NCBI GenBank assembly: GCA_036925085.1
Contig: JAUPFP010000030.1
Coordinates: 2,947,045-3,011,044, forward strand
From: Brachycybe producta
Taxonomy: Eukaryota > Arthropoda > Diplopoda > Playtdesmida > Andrognathidae
Length of the DNA: 64,000 nt
Direction: 5' to 3'
Shown here: piece by piece, positions 54,851 through 64,000 of the stretch
Numbering within the stretch: the stretch's first letter is position 1
Layout of the letters: each line of letters begins with the position of its first letter
The notes under the pieces: generated by a model
The model's database searches: none
What the model saw: the letters and a program-made list of their open reading frames with translations, nothing else
Told to the model about the DNA's origin: nothing
Position numbers and translations under genes: made by a program

Positions 54851-55402
54851 TAACGCTGTACCCAAACGGCGCCTCATAAAAAAAGTGTTAGAAACGTGAG
54901 TGAATTTTGAAATTAAAAAATTAAAAAAAATGGTTGCCCTTGACTTATCATCTCAATATGCATTTATTAAAATTAATGTGTATTAAGTCACCGGCCAACA
55001 ATTTAAATTAGCCATTTTAAAAAAAAAACATAAAAAGTAAAACAGTCTAGTTTGCAAAATTTCTAATTTTGTTTATGATGTTGTACATTAAATATAAATA
55101 AAATAAGTGTAATAAATGGCGCCCCCCACGTCATAAATATTAAAACTACTAATAAGCTTAATATATCAATATAAAGTGACTCCAAAGAACCCTTTCTTAT
55201 TGGTTCTTCTTACTCTCTTGATATCGGACCACCTCTCTCTCTCTTATTAATCAAGTTTATTATTCTAGAAAAAAGCAAGTGGAATTTCCAAGTGTTTTTT
55301 TGTTAATTAATTATACAGCATCATGGAAATGTTTTTAAATCTTCTATAATATGTCCATCAAAGAATAAATTTATTGCTCAAAATGGCTGAACAAGTACTT
55401 GA

Positions 55403-55613
55403 ATACAGGCAGTTAGAAATCGGGAAGAACTTCAGTTGGCTCCGCCCTTGTTATGACGACCGGGAACTTCTAATTGGTTGGTTATGTAGTCTGACACATC
55501 ACATGCTCCGCCCTTTTCAACGTCGAACCACACAACAAACCAATTAGAAGTTGCCGGTCGTCATAACAAGGGCGCGGAGCCAACTGAAGTTCTCACCGAT
55601 TTCTAACTGCCTG
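55403..55613. mobile_element. mtC palindromic element, copy 4, with exact duplication
   Basis: ACAGGCAGTTAGAAATCGGG to ...CTAACTGCCTG. GTACTTGA lies at 55395-55402 and 55614-55621; the match extends to GTACTTGAAT if two edge bases are counted as target. Confidence 0.88.
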
Positions 55614-55814
55614 GTACTTGAATTTCTTAAGGCTGGTTTTCTAAAAGTGTAAACACACACCTTGAACTCTGGTTATTTTCTGTACTTTAGAAGCTTAGAA
55701 GACTAAAAAACTAGAAGGGTAGCTTTTATAATCAATTAAGGATCATTTCAGGATGATATATTTTATTTTAAAATATTCTTTTTAATTTTTTAATTTCTAT
55801 TTGAAAAAAAATTC

Positions 55815-56110
55815 TTCTGCAAACAGTCCAAGAAGGCCTGTGACAAAGAGGTAAGATTCCAATTGCAGCATATGTAAAAATTGCACTGTCAAAACCCCTA
55901 ATGACAACTGCAATGTTTAATGTCAAGTTTGAAAAATACTCCACTTTTAAGCAGATATTTCTTTTCTAATTTTTGTTCATAAGTTTATTTTGAAATAGTT
56001 AAATTTTAATAATTACTATGCAAGCAGATCAAAAAGCCTATGACAGAGAGACAATTTTGTCCAGAAACTGCATAACAAATGCAGTGTCAAAATATTAACA
56101 AATGATACTA
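55815..56110 (+). repeat. two diverged S stem-loop repeats
   Basis: CTTCTGCAAACAGTCCAAG with GGCCTGTGACAAAGAGG, and CTATGCAAGCAGATC with GCCTATGACAGAGAGAC. Both continue with a GCATA...CACTGTCAAAA-type tail, which extends the S unit to about 100 bp. Confidence 0.55.
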
Positions 56111-56165
56111 AAATTCCCTACTGCAAATGTATTTATTTTGAAAAACAAAACAAATAACACCCTTA

Positions 56166-56478
56166 TACCTTGTACACAACACACACATGAGTTAAATGAA
56201 TTCAAATTAAATGTGTTTAGGTGTGAATTATACGGAATCCAGTTAAGGACATGAACCAAATTAAAAATTGACTTTTATTATTAATATTTTAAAATTGAAA
56301 TACTAAATCAATATTTTGTCAATATTTTATATAAATTATATTTAAGTATTAACTCAATATTTTGAGATTAGTAAATGAATAAATTGAATGCGACATATTG
56401 TCCGTTTGTCCTTCACAGGGCTCTGTAGAACGTGTTTAATATTTAAATGCATTTAACTGTGCATGTGTGTCAAAGGTA
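56166..56478. mobile_element. mtK element with TTA duplication, nested in fbA
   Basis: TACCTTGTACACAACACACA to the inverted end TACCTTTGACACACATGCAC; flanks TTA (56163-56165 and 56479-56481). Length is 313 bp. Confidence 0.78.
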
Positions 56479-56737
56479 TTATGATGAATTCTTTAAAATA
56501 TAAATTCCTTCATTCAAAACATTCTCAGGAAGTAAATTTTATTGTTGAATGTGGTCCTAGTTGTACACAAATGACCAAAAAATATTAAGTCTATTCTTGC
56601 AACGAAAAAACTATAAAGTGATTCAGTTACCCTTCTAGTTTCTAACACATTTTCATTTTATCCTAAGTTGTAGCTCTTCTGAAACAGCATGTATAATAAC
56701 CAGAGTTCTAAAATTAGCTGTTTAGAAAACATCTTAA

Positions 56738-56860
56738 GGAAAGGATCACACATGCTGGAGAAAAAAAAATCCCACTGAATTTCCCTTTGTAAGGCATATA
56801 ACAGAAGCGCCTTGGTGTGAACTATTTTCTGGTGGTTTTTCAGCGTGTGTGATTCTTCCC
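56738..56860. mobile_element. small mtH-like MITE with TAA flanks
   Basis: Left GGAAAGGATCACACATGCTG, right (inverted) GGGAAGAATCACACACGCTG. TAA precedes it at 56735-56737 and follows at 56861-56863. It sits on the terminal TTAA of the neighbouring fbA. Confidence 0.75.
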
Positions 56861-56869
56861 TAAGTGTTC

Positions 56870-57430
56870 TTATAGTTTTTATTCTTTGTTGGAACTTTGA
56901 AAATAAATGTTTTGTATATTATTTTAATATTTTTGCTTACCTTCTGTTGGTATCATATTGAAAAAAACTCAAGTGTGGTTTTTTTTGGTTTCAAAGACAC
57001 AAAGTTACTTGAGAAAAAGGTCTTTAAAAATCCCTTTTTTTTTCTTCAACACAATTAAATTGGTTGAGAAGAGTCAAAAAAAAGTGACTGAGAGAAAGTA
57101 CAATCATTTCTAAAGGTTTTTATACTTTTTTTAAATTTTAAGCAAAAGAATTAGGGATTTAGGAACACAATCAGGTTCAATATGACTACCAATTAAAATT
57201 AAATCTAACTCTTGCGAATGACGTCAAATAAGAAAAATGAATTAATAATGGAATTAAAAAAGGATCACATCAGATAAGAAAAAGACAATCAAAAACCCCA
57301 TTGAAATATATAATAGAAGAGATGATATGATGGGTGGTGACCAGAAATAACATAAAATTTAACTGGGGGTTGGGTTCATATAGCCACACACACACACACA
57401 CATACTGAAAAAAAAAATGGCTGTACTCAT
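56870..57430. other. AT-rich intergenic DNA
   Basis: Contains a short CA repeat near 57387-57401. I see no gene or family member. Confidence 0.5.
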
Positions 57431-57434
57431 CCTC

Positions 57435-57565
57435 AAATGGGTTTGGAAGTGGAGGCTAGCTATTACAGGAAACCAAATTAACATTCCTTCCATCATAACT
57501 TCATAAACAAACTCAAACCACATTAACTAAAAAGCTCTGCTAGCCTCCACCTCCAACCCTCGACG
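57435..57565. repeat. inverted repeat (hairpin) with GGAAGTGGAGGCTAGC stem
   Basis: GGGTTTGGAAGTGGAGGCTAGC-like left arm (about 57440-57462) pairs with GCTAGCCTCCACCTCCAACCC-like right arm (about 57539-57559); the loop is about 75 bases. It may be a small MITE, but no target duplication is clear. Confidence 0.55.
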
Positions 57566-58199
57566 TCGTTTGAAATGAAATCGTTTCAAATGGAAACATA
57601 CCAAAAAAATTCTATACTAAATTTTTTTAAAAAAAAACTGTCACAGTTCCTAATTATTAAATATTGAATTGAATTTTGCACAAACAAATACGGGTTTTGC
57701 CAACTCACGAGGTTTACCAATGTTATATAATCACATTTAGCATTCGAATTCAAGCTTTTATTTTGCTAACTTATTCCTCAAAATATAAGGTATGGTCTTC
57801 TAAGCTAAGTTAAAACGTTCTATAATAGTTATATTAACAGGTAGCTGATTTGTATGCATTTGCATAATTATGTAAATATTGCAAAAACAGGATATAAATC
57901 GCATAATTTAAATTGCGGAGATTGCATATTTATGGCATTTTTGTTACTAAAACTTGTTATTTTTGTGTAAGCTATTGACCTGCATAAAGCCCATGGACAT
58001 AAGATGAACATTTTATGTTAAAAAGCCCATGGGCTTTGGTAACAGTCCAGCCTATTAGGCTTTATAAGGGCCTTTGTGAGCTTTTAGAAAAACTCAAGAT
58101 TTTATAATTCTGGTGAGCCCTAGTGGGCATGCTGAGTTAGGCTCAAACTAAAACAGTTTTCTGGATTGGAATATATTGCCATGTAGGTCTCTAATGTAA

Positions 58200-58660
58200 A
58201 CCATATTTTACGGAAATTTAGAAATAAATACAAAATTTGAAATATTAAAAGATACATTAAAATTGAACACAATTTGAAATATTAAAAATTGAACAAAATT
58301 TGAAATATTAAAAATTGAACAAAATTTGAAATATTTTTTAATATTTCAAATTTTGTTCAATTTTGTTCAATTTTAATTTATCTTATAATATTTCAAATTT
58401 TGTTCAATTTTAATTTATCTTTTAATATTTCAAATTTTGTTCAATTTTTAATATTTCAAATTTTGTTCAATTTTAATTTATCTTTTAATATTTCAAATTT
58501 TGTTCAATTTTAATTTATCTTTTAATATTTCAAATTTTGTTCAATTTTAATTTATCTTTTAATATTTCAAATTTTGTTCAATTTTTAATATTTCAAATTT
58601 TGAAATATTAAAAGATAAATTAAAATCGAACAAAATTTGAAATATTAAATTAAACATTAA
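58200..58660. repeat. 37-bp AT minisatellite inside an inverted repeat
   Basis: AATATTTCAAATTTTGTTCA followed by ATTTTAATTTATCTTTT repeats about six to seven times between 58340 and 58600. Complementary units flank it on both sides (58245-58340 and 58600-58650). Confidence 0.85.
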
Positions 58661-59420
58661 AAAATGAATATCAATTTTTATGAATTAGATTTATTGTTCA
58701 TCATCTTGAAACTGCTTTAGTAATTATTAAATATATAAATAAATATAATAATTTTGTTATCAAAATCTGTGTAACTTAATAAATTACTAATTAAGAAATT
58801 GCACAATATTGAATTTAACTGAAGTTACATTATTTTTTAAAGTTATTTAATAAAGTTTAAATTATTATATTACTAATGATATAATAATATATATATATAT
58901 TTTCATTTTATCAGGAATATATTTCAAAGGTTTCTTTTAGCGTATATAAATCCGGTGTCTGTCAATAAATGATAAGAAACATGTGCAAAAAAAAAATACA
59001 CTTATTTATCAATAAATATGTGCGATTTTTTCTATTTCCGTTTTCATGTCAATATTAACCTAAAGATAATTTAGAATTATTTTATCATCTGAAAACCCGA
59101 GAAATTTTCTTTTAAATTTTGAGTTCAATAATTTCTTACAGATAAAATTTAAAATACATAAATCACACTTGAAATCTCATCATCATAAAATAATATTTGA
59201 ACACCACTTGATTTCGTTTAAGCCGAAAATATCCAGCTGAAACCGGTACTGAAAATAACCAATGGACTTAATTAGGAGGAACTGACAATGTTAATTAATT
59301 GATCACATTTTCTGTTATATTGTTGTTGTCAACCTCTTCACCATTTTACACTTAATTAGTTATTTTGAAGTTTTTATAAAACTGAAACTAAGCTTCTTTT
59401 TTTATTTCTGAGAAGATCAG
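58660..59420. other. AT-rich intergenic DNA
   Basis: No gene, promoter or known repeat is recognised. Confidence 0.5.
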
Positions 59421-59424
59421 TAGA

Positions 59425-59840
59425 CGATTATGTTAAATGTATTTTCATGACGTCATCTTTAAAAATAAACTTTTTATCTTATTTAATAAGTTTGCAAAAT
59501 AACCAAAATGTACGAGGGTTTTTTTTTCTTTCCCGTATGAAATATTTCAGATTGGTACAAAACGTTTATTTTGACAAATATCATCATGAAAATATTTTAA
59601 ATATACTATTTCTAGTTTCTAGTAAACTTTGAATTTGTGAATTGTGACGTAAATTGCTCTTGTATGAATGAATACAAGACCAGTAATTGACTTTATGAGA
59701 AAATTTCAGGATTCAGTTAAAACTAGAAAAGTAAGGTTCAAATGACAAATTCAACAATGATATCTTTTAAAATAAACTATTTAAATCAGTTTGAAAGTGG
59801 ACAAATTTAACATTTTTCTAGATTGAAAATTATATTAAAA
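59425..59840. mobile_element. fbA fragments (two arms, eroded)
   Basis: TATTTCTAGTTTCTAGTAAA at about 59600 and TTAAAACTAGAAAAGTAAGG at about 59716 are fbA arms. The copies are too decayed to delimit. Confidence 0.45.
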
Positions 59841-60135
59841 CTAGTGGGGTAACCCGTCATAAATGACGAGAGCAAAATTCACAGGCAATTGTGCGCATGC
59901 GCGTCGTTTTTTCCTTTTTTTACTCTTTTCATTTCAATTTCAGTCACCCCTCCCACTTTTCTCTCTCTCTCTCTCTCCCCCTTCTACACTTTCCAAAGGA
60001 AGAGTTCAACATATAGTTGACCTTGAGAAAAAAAAACGGTTCATTTATTCAAATTTATATAAATTCCGACGTGCTTCAATGGTTTTTGTTACTCCACACA
60101 CACACACACACAGACCTGGGATATTATATATATAA
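59838..60135 (+). mobile_element. unclassified element with CCCGTCATAAATGACG hairpin, possibly Helentron/DINE-like
   Basis: Starts ACTAGTGGGGTAACCCGTCA, with the perfect hairpin CGTCAT-AA-ATGACG. Then come GTGCGCATGCGCGTCG, a pyrimidine tract, a CA microsatellite and the end ACCTGGGATATTATATATAT. The end recurs in reverse at 54797-54820. A terminal hairpin plus internal microsatellite recalls DINE-1/Helentron elements; this is inference. Confidence 0.4.
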
Positions 60136-60224
60136 TTATATTAAGAATATAATGAAAAATGAAAATACCTAGATACTGTACATATAGACCAGAAACAATT
60201 AACGGAAATGATTTTGGAATTTTA

Positions 60225-60475
60225 AAATTTAAAATTTTAATATTGTTTAAATTTTAAAATTTAGCAAAAAAAAATTGAAAATAATTTAAAATAATTTTCT
60301 ACTAAAATTAGTAGAACATTATTTTAAATCATTTTAAATTTTTTTCAAATATAATTTTCATTGACAAAAATTTCTAATAATTAAAATAAGCCGATTTTAA
60401 TTATTGAAATTTTTGTCAATAATAATTATATTTGAAAAAAATTGAAAATGATTTAAAATAATTATTAAAAATATA
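60225..60475. repeat. two adjacent long AT palindromes
   Basis: The second has arms of about 70 bases either side of AAGCCG at about 60388-60393 (AATTTTTTTCAAATATAATT facing AATTATATTTGAAAAAAATT). The first is centred near 60305 (CTACTAAAATTAGTAG). Confidence 0.8.
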
Positions 60476-60529
60476 CAGGAACCTTCGTTTATCTTCTCCA
60501 TTGAGAATAAAGTTTGTTTGGTGAAAAAA

Positions 60530-60866
60530 GGGTGGCGCTGATCAAGCGCCAAATTGAACAAACGCCAATCTGAACTAACGCCAAATGGAACAAACGCCAA
60601 ACTGAATAAAAGCCAAATGGAACAAGCGCCAAATTGAACAAACGCCAAACTGAATAAAAGCCAAATGGAACAAGCGCCAAATTGAACAAACGCCAAACTG
60701 AACAAACGCCAAACTGAACAAACGCCAAACTGAATAAAAGCCAAATGGAACAAACGCCAAACTGAATAAAAGCCAAAAATTTGGCGGTTATTCAGTTTGG
60801 CGTTTGTTCCATTTGGCGCTTATTCAGTTTGGCGTTTGTTCAATTTGGCGCTTATTCAGTCGCCCC
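60530..60866. mobile_element. fbF foldback element, 15 + 5 tandem 16-bp units
   Basis: Fifteen units like TGAACAAACGCCAAAC, TGAATAAAAGCCAAAT and GGAACAAGCGCCAAAT run from about 60540 to 60778, and five inverted units (TTTGGCGTTTGTTCCA) run back to 60866. Ends GGTGGCGCTGATCAAGCGCC and (inverted) GGGGCGACTGAATAAGCGCC match the copy at 52.3 kb. Confidence 0.88.
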
Positions 60867-61289
60867 AAAAAAAGACCAAACAGAAGTGGAGTTTAGACTA
60901 ATTTAATTAACTGAGAATTTATTTGGTTTTAATTTAGAAAGAACGCCATCTAGTATCAACTTTTTTAATTAACTAGAAGCGTTTTTTTTCTCACCTTAAC
61001 TTATTTAATTGCATGTTTTATCAATTGCCAAGATAAATAAATATAAATATTGACACAGAAATGCTTCAAAATCAATTACTGGCGCCTCTTTTGAAGGACA
61101 AATTTATAATTAACGTCGTTTACACACGATAACAGATTCGAAACCAATTTTCTTAGTCGTCGTCGTCTTCTGAGATTGAATTGTTTACAAATAAAACAAG
61201 AAAGTCTAAAATATTCTGAGTTGCTCAATGACATTGTTTTTTGTTTGTTTGTTTGTGTCTTGCAACATATTTTATAAAAAAAAACCTAC

Positions 61290-61375
61290 AACTGACTTCA
61301 ATGATTTCAATTTTACTTTTTCGATCGATTCAGAATTTCAGATCGAAAAAGTCAAATTGAAATCATTTTCAGGCA
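61290..61375. repeat. hairpin with 26-bp stem
   Basis: AATGATTTCAATTTTACTTT with TTCGATC on the left pairs with GATCGAAAAAGTCAAATTGA on the right around a 14-base loop (GATTCAGAATTTCA). Confidence 0.65.
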
Positions 61376-61539
61376 AAAACTAGTTTTTTTTTTAGAATTG
61401 ATTCCATTGATTGATTTGTTCTTCTTCATAAGAAGAAAACCTCAAACAGTTATTATTTTCATATCATTGTAAAAAAAAGTCATAAAGTCTGAATATTCCG
61501 CGGTTTTGAAAGACAACTTTATTAAATATCTTTAGAAAT

Positions 61540-61620
61540 CTCAAAACTAGAAGAGTAACCCAAATTATGTAAAAATATTTTAGTGTTGATTCTTCATAAA
61601 TTATAAAAACAATATTAAAA
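61540..61620. mobile_element. fbA left-arm fragment
   Basis: AAAACTAGAAGAGTAACCCA followed by GTGTTGATTC; the remainder is lost. Confidence 0.5.
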
Positions 61621-61796
61621 TTAAATAATTTAATTAATTAAATATGAATAACCCTTTTAATTTGTACATTTTCAAGATTACCAAAATTATTAATTTTGGA
61701 ACATTTTGACAATTTTATTTTTTCTTCCTAAACTTGAAAATGAAAAATCGAAAATTGAAAATCTGAAATTATCATAAAAAAATTACATAATTTTAT

Positions 61797-62134
61797 ATAT
61801 TCGAACTTTGTTTATTCTGTCCTTCAGGAGGAAAAACTAAAAAGTATTTTAGAAACTAGAAGAGGTACCTCAATCTCTTAAGAGTATATTTATATATGTT
61901 AATATCTTTCAAAATAAACTTTTTAATAGACAAAAATTAAAAAAAATTCATCTGTTTTTAAAGTTCTGTCATTTTCAAACAAGACACTAAAAAAGTTCAT
62001 TTTGAAAGATATTATATCGTGAAGTGATTGAGCTACCCATCTAGTTTCTAAAACACTCAAGTTTTTCTTCATTTTACACCTAAAACCCGAATAATTTGAG
62101 TTCGAAAGGTGTTTCCACTTTAAAAAAAATCACC
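61797..62134. mobile_element. fbA element, nearly complete
   Basis: Left TTTAGAAACTAGAAGAGGTA, right CTACCCATCTAGTTTCTAAA, then GAGTTCGAAAGGTG and the end ATCACC before TTAA (62135-62138). Confidence 0.75.
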
Positions 62135-62139
62135 TTAAA

Positions 62140-62840
62140 TATATCCTATTTACTCTTCTAGTATCTAAAACACTTTTAAATGTGTTAAGTGTTGCTTATA
62201 AATTTACGGAATAACAAAAAAAGTGTTATGTCATTGTTCTGTTTCATTTGCGTACTTTACATATGACTTACTTAACGTTGCTACGTTTATAGTTGGAATA
62301 TTTTGCGATCACATCCCTCCTCTTCAATCTGCATGCCATTCGGATAAGAGGACGTTATCATCATGAAAAATGTCGACTATAAACGCAGCAAATAATGTGT
62401 TGACAGACAGACAGACAGACAAAATAAAAGTTGTCCAGTCAACTCTCTTTATTTTAGCACAAATGAAGAAAAAGACTATAAAAAGACTTGTTCTGGTGTT
62501 TCTATTAAGTGAGACAAATAATAAAACAATGAAAAATATATGTTGTTACCTCAATATTATTCTAAACTTGACTTCAATTGTGTTTTCTTTTTAACGGTTT
62601 TAACCTGTTATACCGTGTTTTATGCAGCAGCCACACACCATACATACTAAAACGACTCAATTTTCAAGGATGTGACACAAACGTCAAAACCACACAACTG
62701 AACAACAACCACAAAAAAAAAGCTGAAACTGAAATGTATTTTAAGAGACTAAAGAAGAACACAAATTACGAGCAAAATCACAAATTTAAAAATCAAAAAG
62801 GTTAATTTAAATACACATTATAAGTAGTGAAATTACTTCA
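62140..62840. other. intergenic DNA with a short CAGA repeat
   Basis: (ACAG)n at 62402-62420. The short frame around 62370-62594 starts in this repeat and shows no protein family features. Confidence 0.4.
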
Positions 62841-62850
62841 AGTTAGTCAG

Positions 62851-63128
62851 TAGGGCACGGATGTTTATGCAAATGTTTCTCAATTTGTGGCTCAAGTGCC
62901 AATTATTGAAGTAATTAACATCATTTTCTAATCAAATCAGGCTGATTAGAGGCTAGATGTCTGGTTACTATCAGTTGTCAACTAGAGTTTTAGCCTCTAA
63001 CCAGGTGTTTTTGATTTTTTTTTAAATAATTGTTGATTGATCTTAATAGGATTGTTACTTCACAATTGGCCCTGGGGCCACAAATTGAGAAACATTTCTC
63101 TTGATATTGCATAAAAATCCGAACCCTA
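62851..63128. mobile_element. mtG element, copy 4, complete with 8-bp duplication
   Basis: TAGGGCACGGATGTTTATGC to the inverted end TAGGGTTCGGATTTTTATGC. TTAGTCAG (62843-62850) and TTAATCAG (63129-63136) agree at 7 of 8. The central hairpin is TTAGAGGCTAG facing TAGCCTCTAA. Confidence 0.75.
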
Positions 63129-63429
63129 TTAATCAGTAATTCTCCACATTTCTTTTAAAACTTGTCATTTGTAATTATAGTTAATTAACTTTTCTAATGA
63201 AAAATAAAATTACTTCTTGTTTTTTTTTAAAAAAGATATTTGTTCTCAAACTACTTGTAACTTGCATTAACTATTCCTGATTAATTAATTATTGTAAACA
63301 GACTAACGTGCGTTTTAGCGCCACTTTCTATAGTCAATTTTGTCATCTGATTTGTTAATTGGAAAGTAATTTAAATGCTTTAAGAAAATTGAGTAATTCT
63401 AAATAATTTCTTTTTAAAATACAGAAAAG

Positions 63430-63600
63430 TAACAACAACCTCTCACCTGTGCCGTGTCAGTACCAAGGGTTCCCTCCCCCCACCAGTCAAAATCATCCCA
63501 ATCACAACCAAGAGTCCCATTCAGTCCCATGAGTCCCACACCAGTTACAACCATCTCCCATCAGTCCCAATCATCCCGTTTCATTCTTGCTCAAATTTCT
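63430..63600. repeat. C-rich degenerate repeat (CAGTCCCAATCA type)
   Basis: Variants of CAGTCCCA and CCAATCA recur about ten times, giving a Ser/Pro-rich chance frame. It stands out in base composition from its AT-rich surroundings. Confidence 0.5.
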
Positions 63601-63607
63601 TCATTAA

Positions 63608-64000
63608 GGTGGCTGAATAGATGTTTATTTTGCCCCCCCCCCCAACCTCAGCCCTGGAACGGCGCCACTTCAGTAGCTAAACGCTACACTCCATAGACGT
63701 TTTAGTGTAATTTGGAAACAAAAACGTCAAGCGAAGGTTTTTTTTAAATAGAAAATACATTATGAAAAAATTGAAATTGTTTTCAAAACTAGAATGGTAA
63801 ACAATTATGCTAAAAGTAAACATTTTATAGTTCAGTTTGAAGAAATGACCCGTTTTGGGGGGTTTCCAATTGACATTTCATGAAAAACTATTTTCGGCCT
63901 TATTTTCAAACTGTCATAAAAAGTTTATTTTGAAAGATATCATCATGAAAAAAACTTTTAACATTATCAGCAACTATTCGTAATGTTTCTTCTGAAAAAA
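63608..64000. mobile_element. fbA element, GGTGGCTGAATAG subtype, cut by the window end
   Basis: TTAA (63604-63607) then GGTGGCTGAATAGATGTTTA and AAAACTAGAATGGTAAACAA; the core AAACTGTCATAAAAAGTTTA is present. The right end lies beyond the window. Confidence 0.75.

Larger units (their letters stand above)
55631..56733. mobile_element. fbA element expanded by nested insertions (two S copies and an mtK)
   Basis: TTAA (55627-55630) then GGCTGGTTTTCTAAAAGTGT; the right arm GTTACCCTTCTAGTTTCTAA ends in AAAACATC plus TTAA (56734-56737). Inside lie S-like copies near 55815-55910 and 56015-56110, and a complete mtK at 56166-56478. Confidence 0.65.

Noticed and set aside
60397-60776. Three overlapping minus-strand frames with repeated VWRLFSLAF/QFGVCSIW-like residues
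   Set aside because: They are the 16-bp fbF tandem repeat read in three frames. No stop arises because of the unit sequence, and there is no start context or splice structure.
60540-60866. CRISPR-like array
   Set aside because: Units are contiguous 16-mers with no spacers, and the DNA is eukaryotic.
63454-63696. 80-residue Ser/Pro/Gln-rich frame
   Set aside because: Begins without an ATG in a C-rich degenerate repeat and runs into an fbA element.

Overview
The window is AT-rich nuclear DNA of an animal, most likely an arthropod. Its genes are split by short GT-AG introns. The CYFIP (Sra-1) peptide reads closest to the insect protein, clusters of the arthropod DRE motif TATCGATA lie upstream of two genes, and the one secreted Gln/Pro-rich protein looks like an arthropod cuticle or matrix protein. 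Nothing looks bacterial or viral. I cannot name the species; a crustacean or other non-model arthropod would fit.

Layout. (1) 1-2445, minus strand: the N-terminal third of CYFIP/Sra-1 (WAVE complex), running off the left edge, with a predicted 5' UTR intron and a DRE/E2F promoter cluster near 3.5 kb. (2) 3.6-12.1 kb: no gene, only repeats. (3) 12.2-15.04 kb, plus strand: a TATA-driven four-exon gene for a 528-residue secreted Gln/Pro/Ser-rich protein. (4) 17.7-23.0 kb, plus strand: a complete ten-exon PRMT9 arginine methyltransferase whose second intron holds an intact single-exon C1orf74-like (DUF4504) gene. (5) 23.7-29.2 kb, minus strand: a complete nine-exon TMEM184C, tail to tail with PRMT9. 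(6) 31.0-38.4 kb, minus strand: a complete twelve-coding-exon SLC20 (PiT) phosphate transporter, with a possible 5' exon near 44.4 kb. (7) 38.5-64 kb: about 25 kb with no coding gene I can support, filled with short non-autonomous DNA transposons, foldback elements, minisatellites and palindromes. All six proteins are ordinary host proteins; apart from the PRMT9/C1orf74/TMEM184C cluster nothing suggests that they work together.

The main novelty is the repeat landscape. I distinguish these families and use the names throughout. fbA: foldback elements of about 300-520 bp, flanked by TTAA, with ends GGTGG...CCACC and inner arms carrying CTTCTAGTTTCTAAA; roughly 30 copies. mtC: near-perfect palindromes of about 210 bp starting GACAGG and flanked by 8-bp target duplications. 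mtG: elements of about 280-300 bp with ends like AGGGCTCGGA. mtK: elements of about 310 bp with ends TACCTTG, flanked by TAA or TTA. mtH: PIF/Harbinger-like MITEs with ends such as GGGTGTTCACA and 3-bp TWA duplications. fbF: a foldback built from tandem 16-bp units. S: a stem-loop sequence of about 45-100 bp. No transposase gene is visible. Family assignments rest on reading ends and target duplications by eye, not on a library search; repeat boundaries given as approximate may be off by tens of bases.
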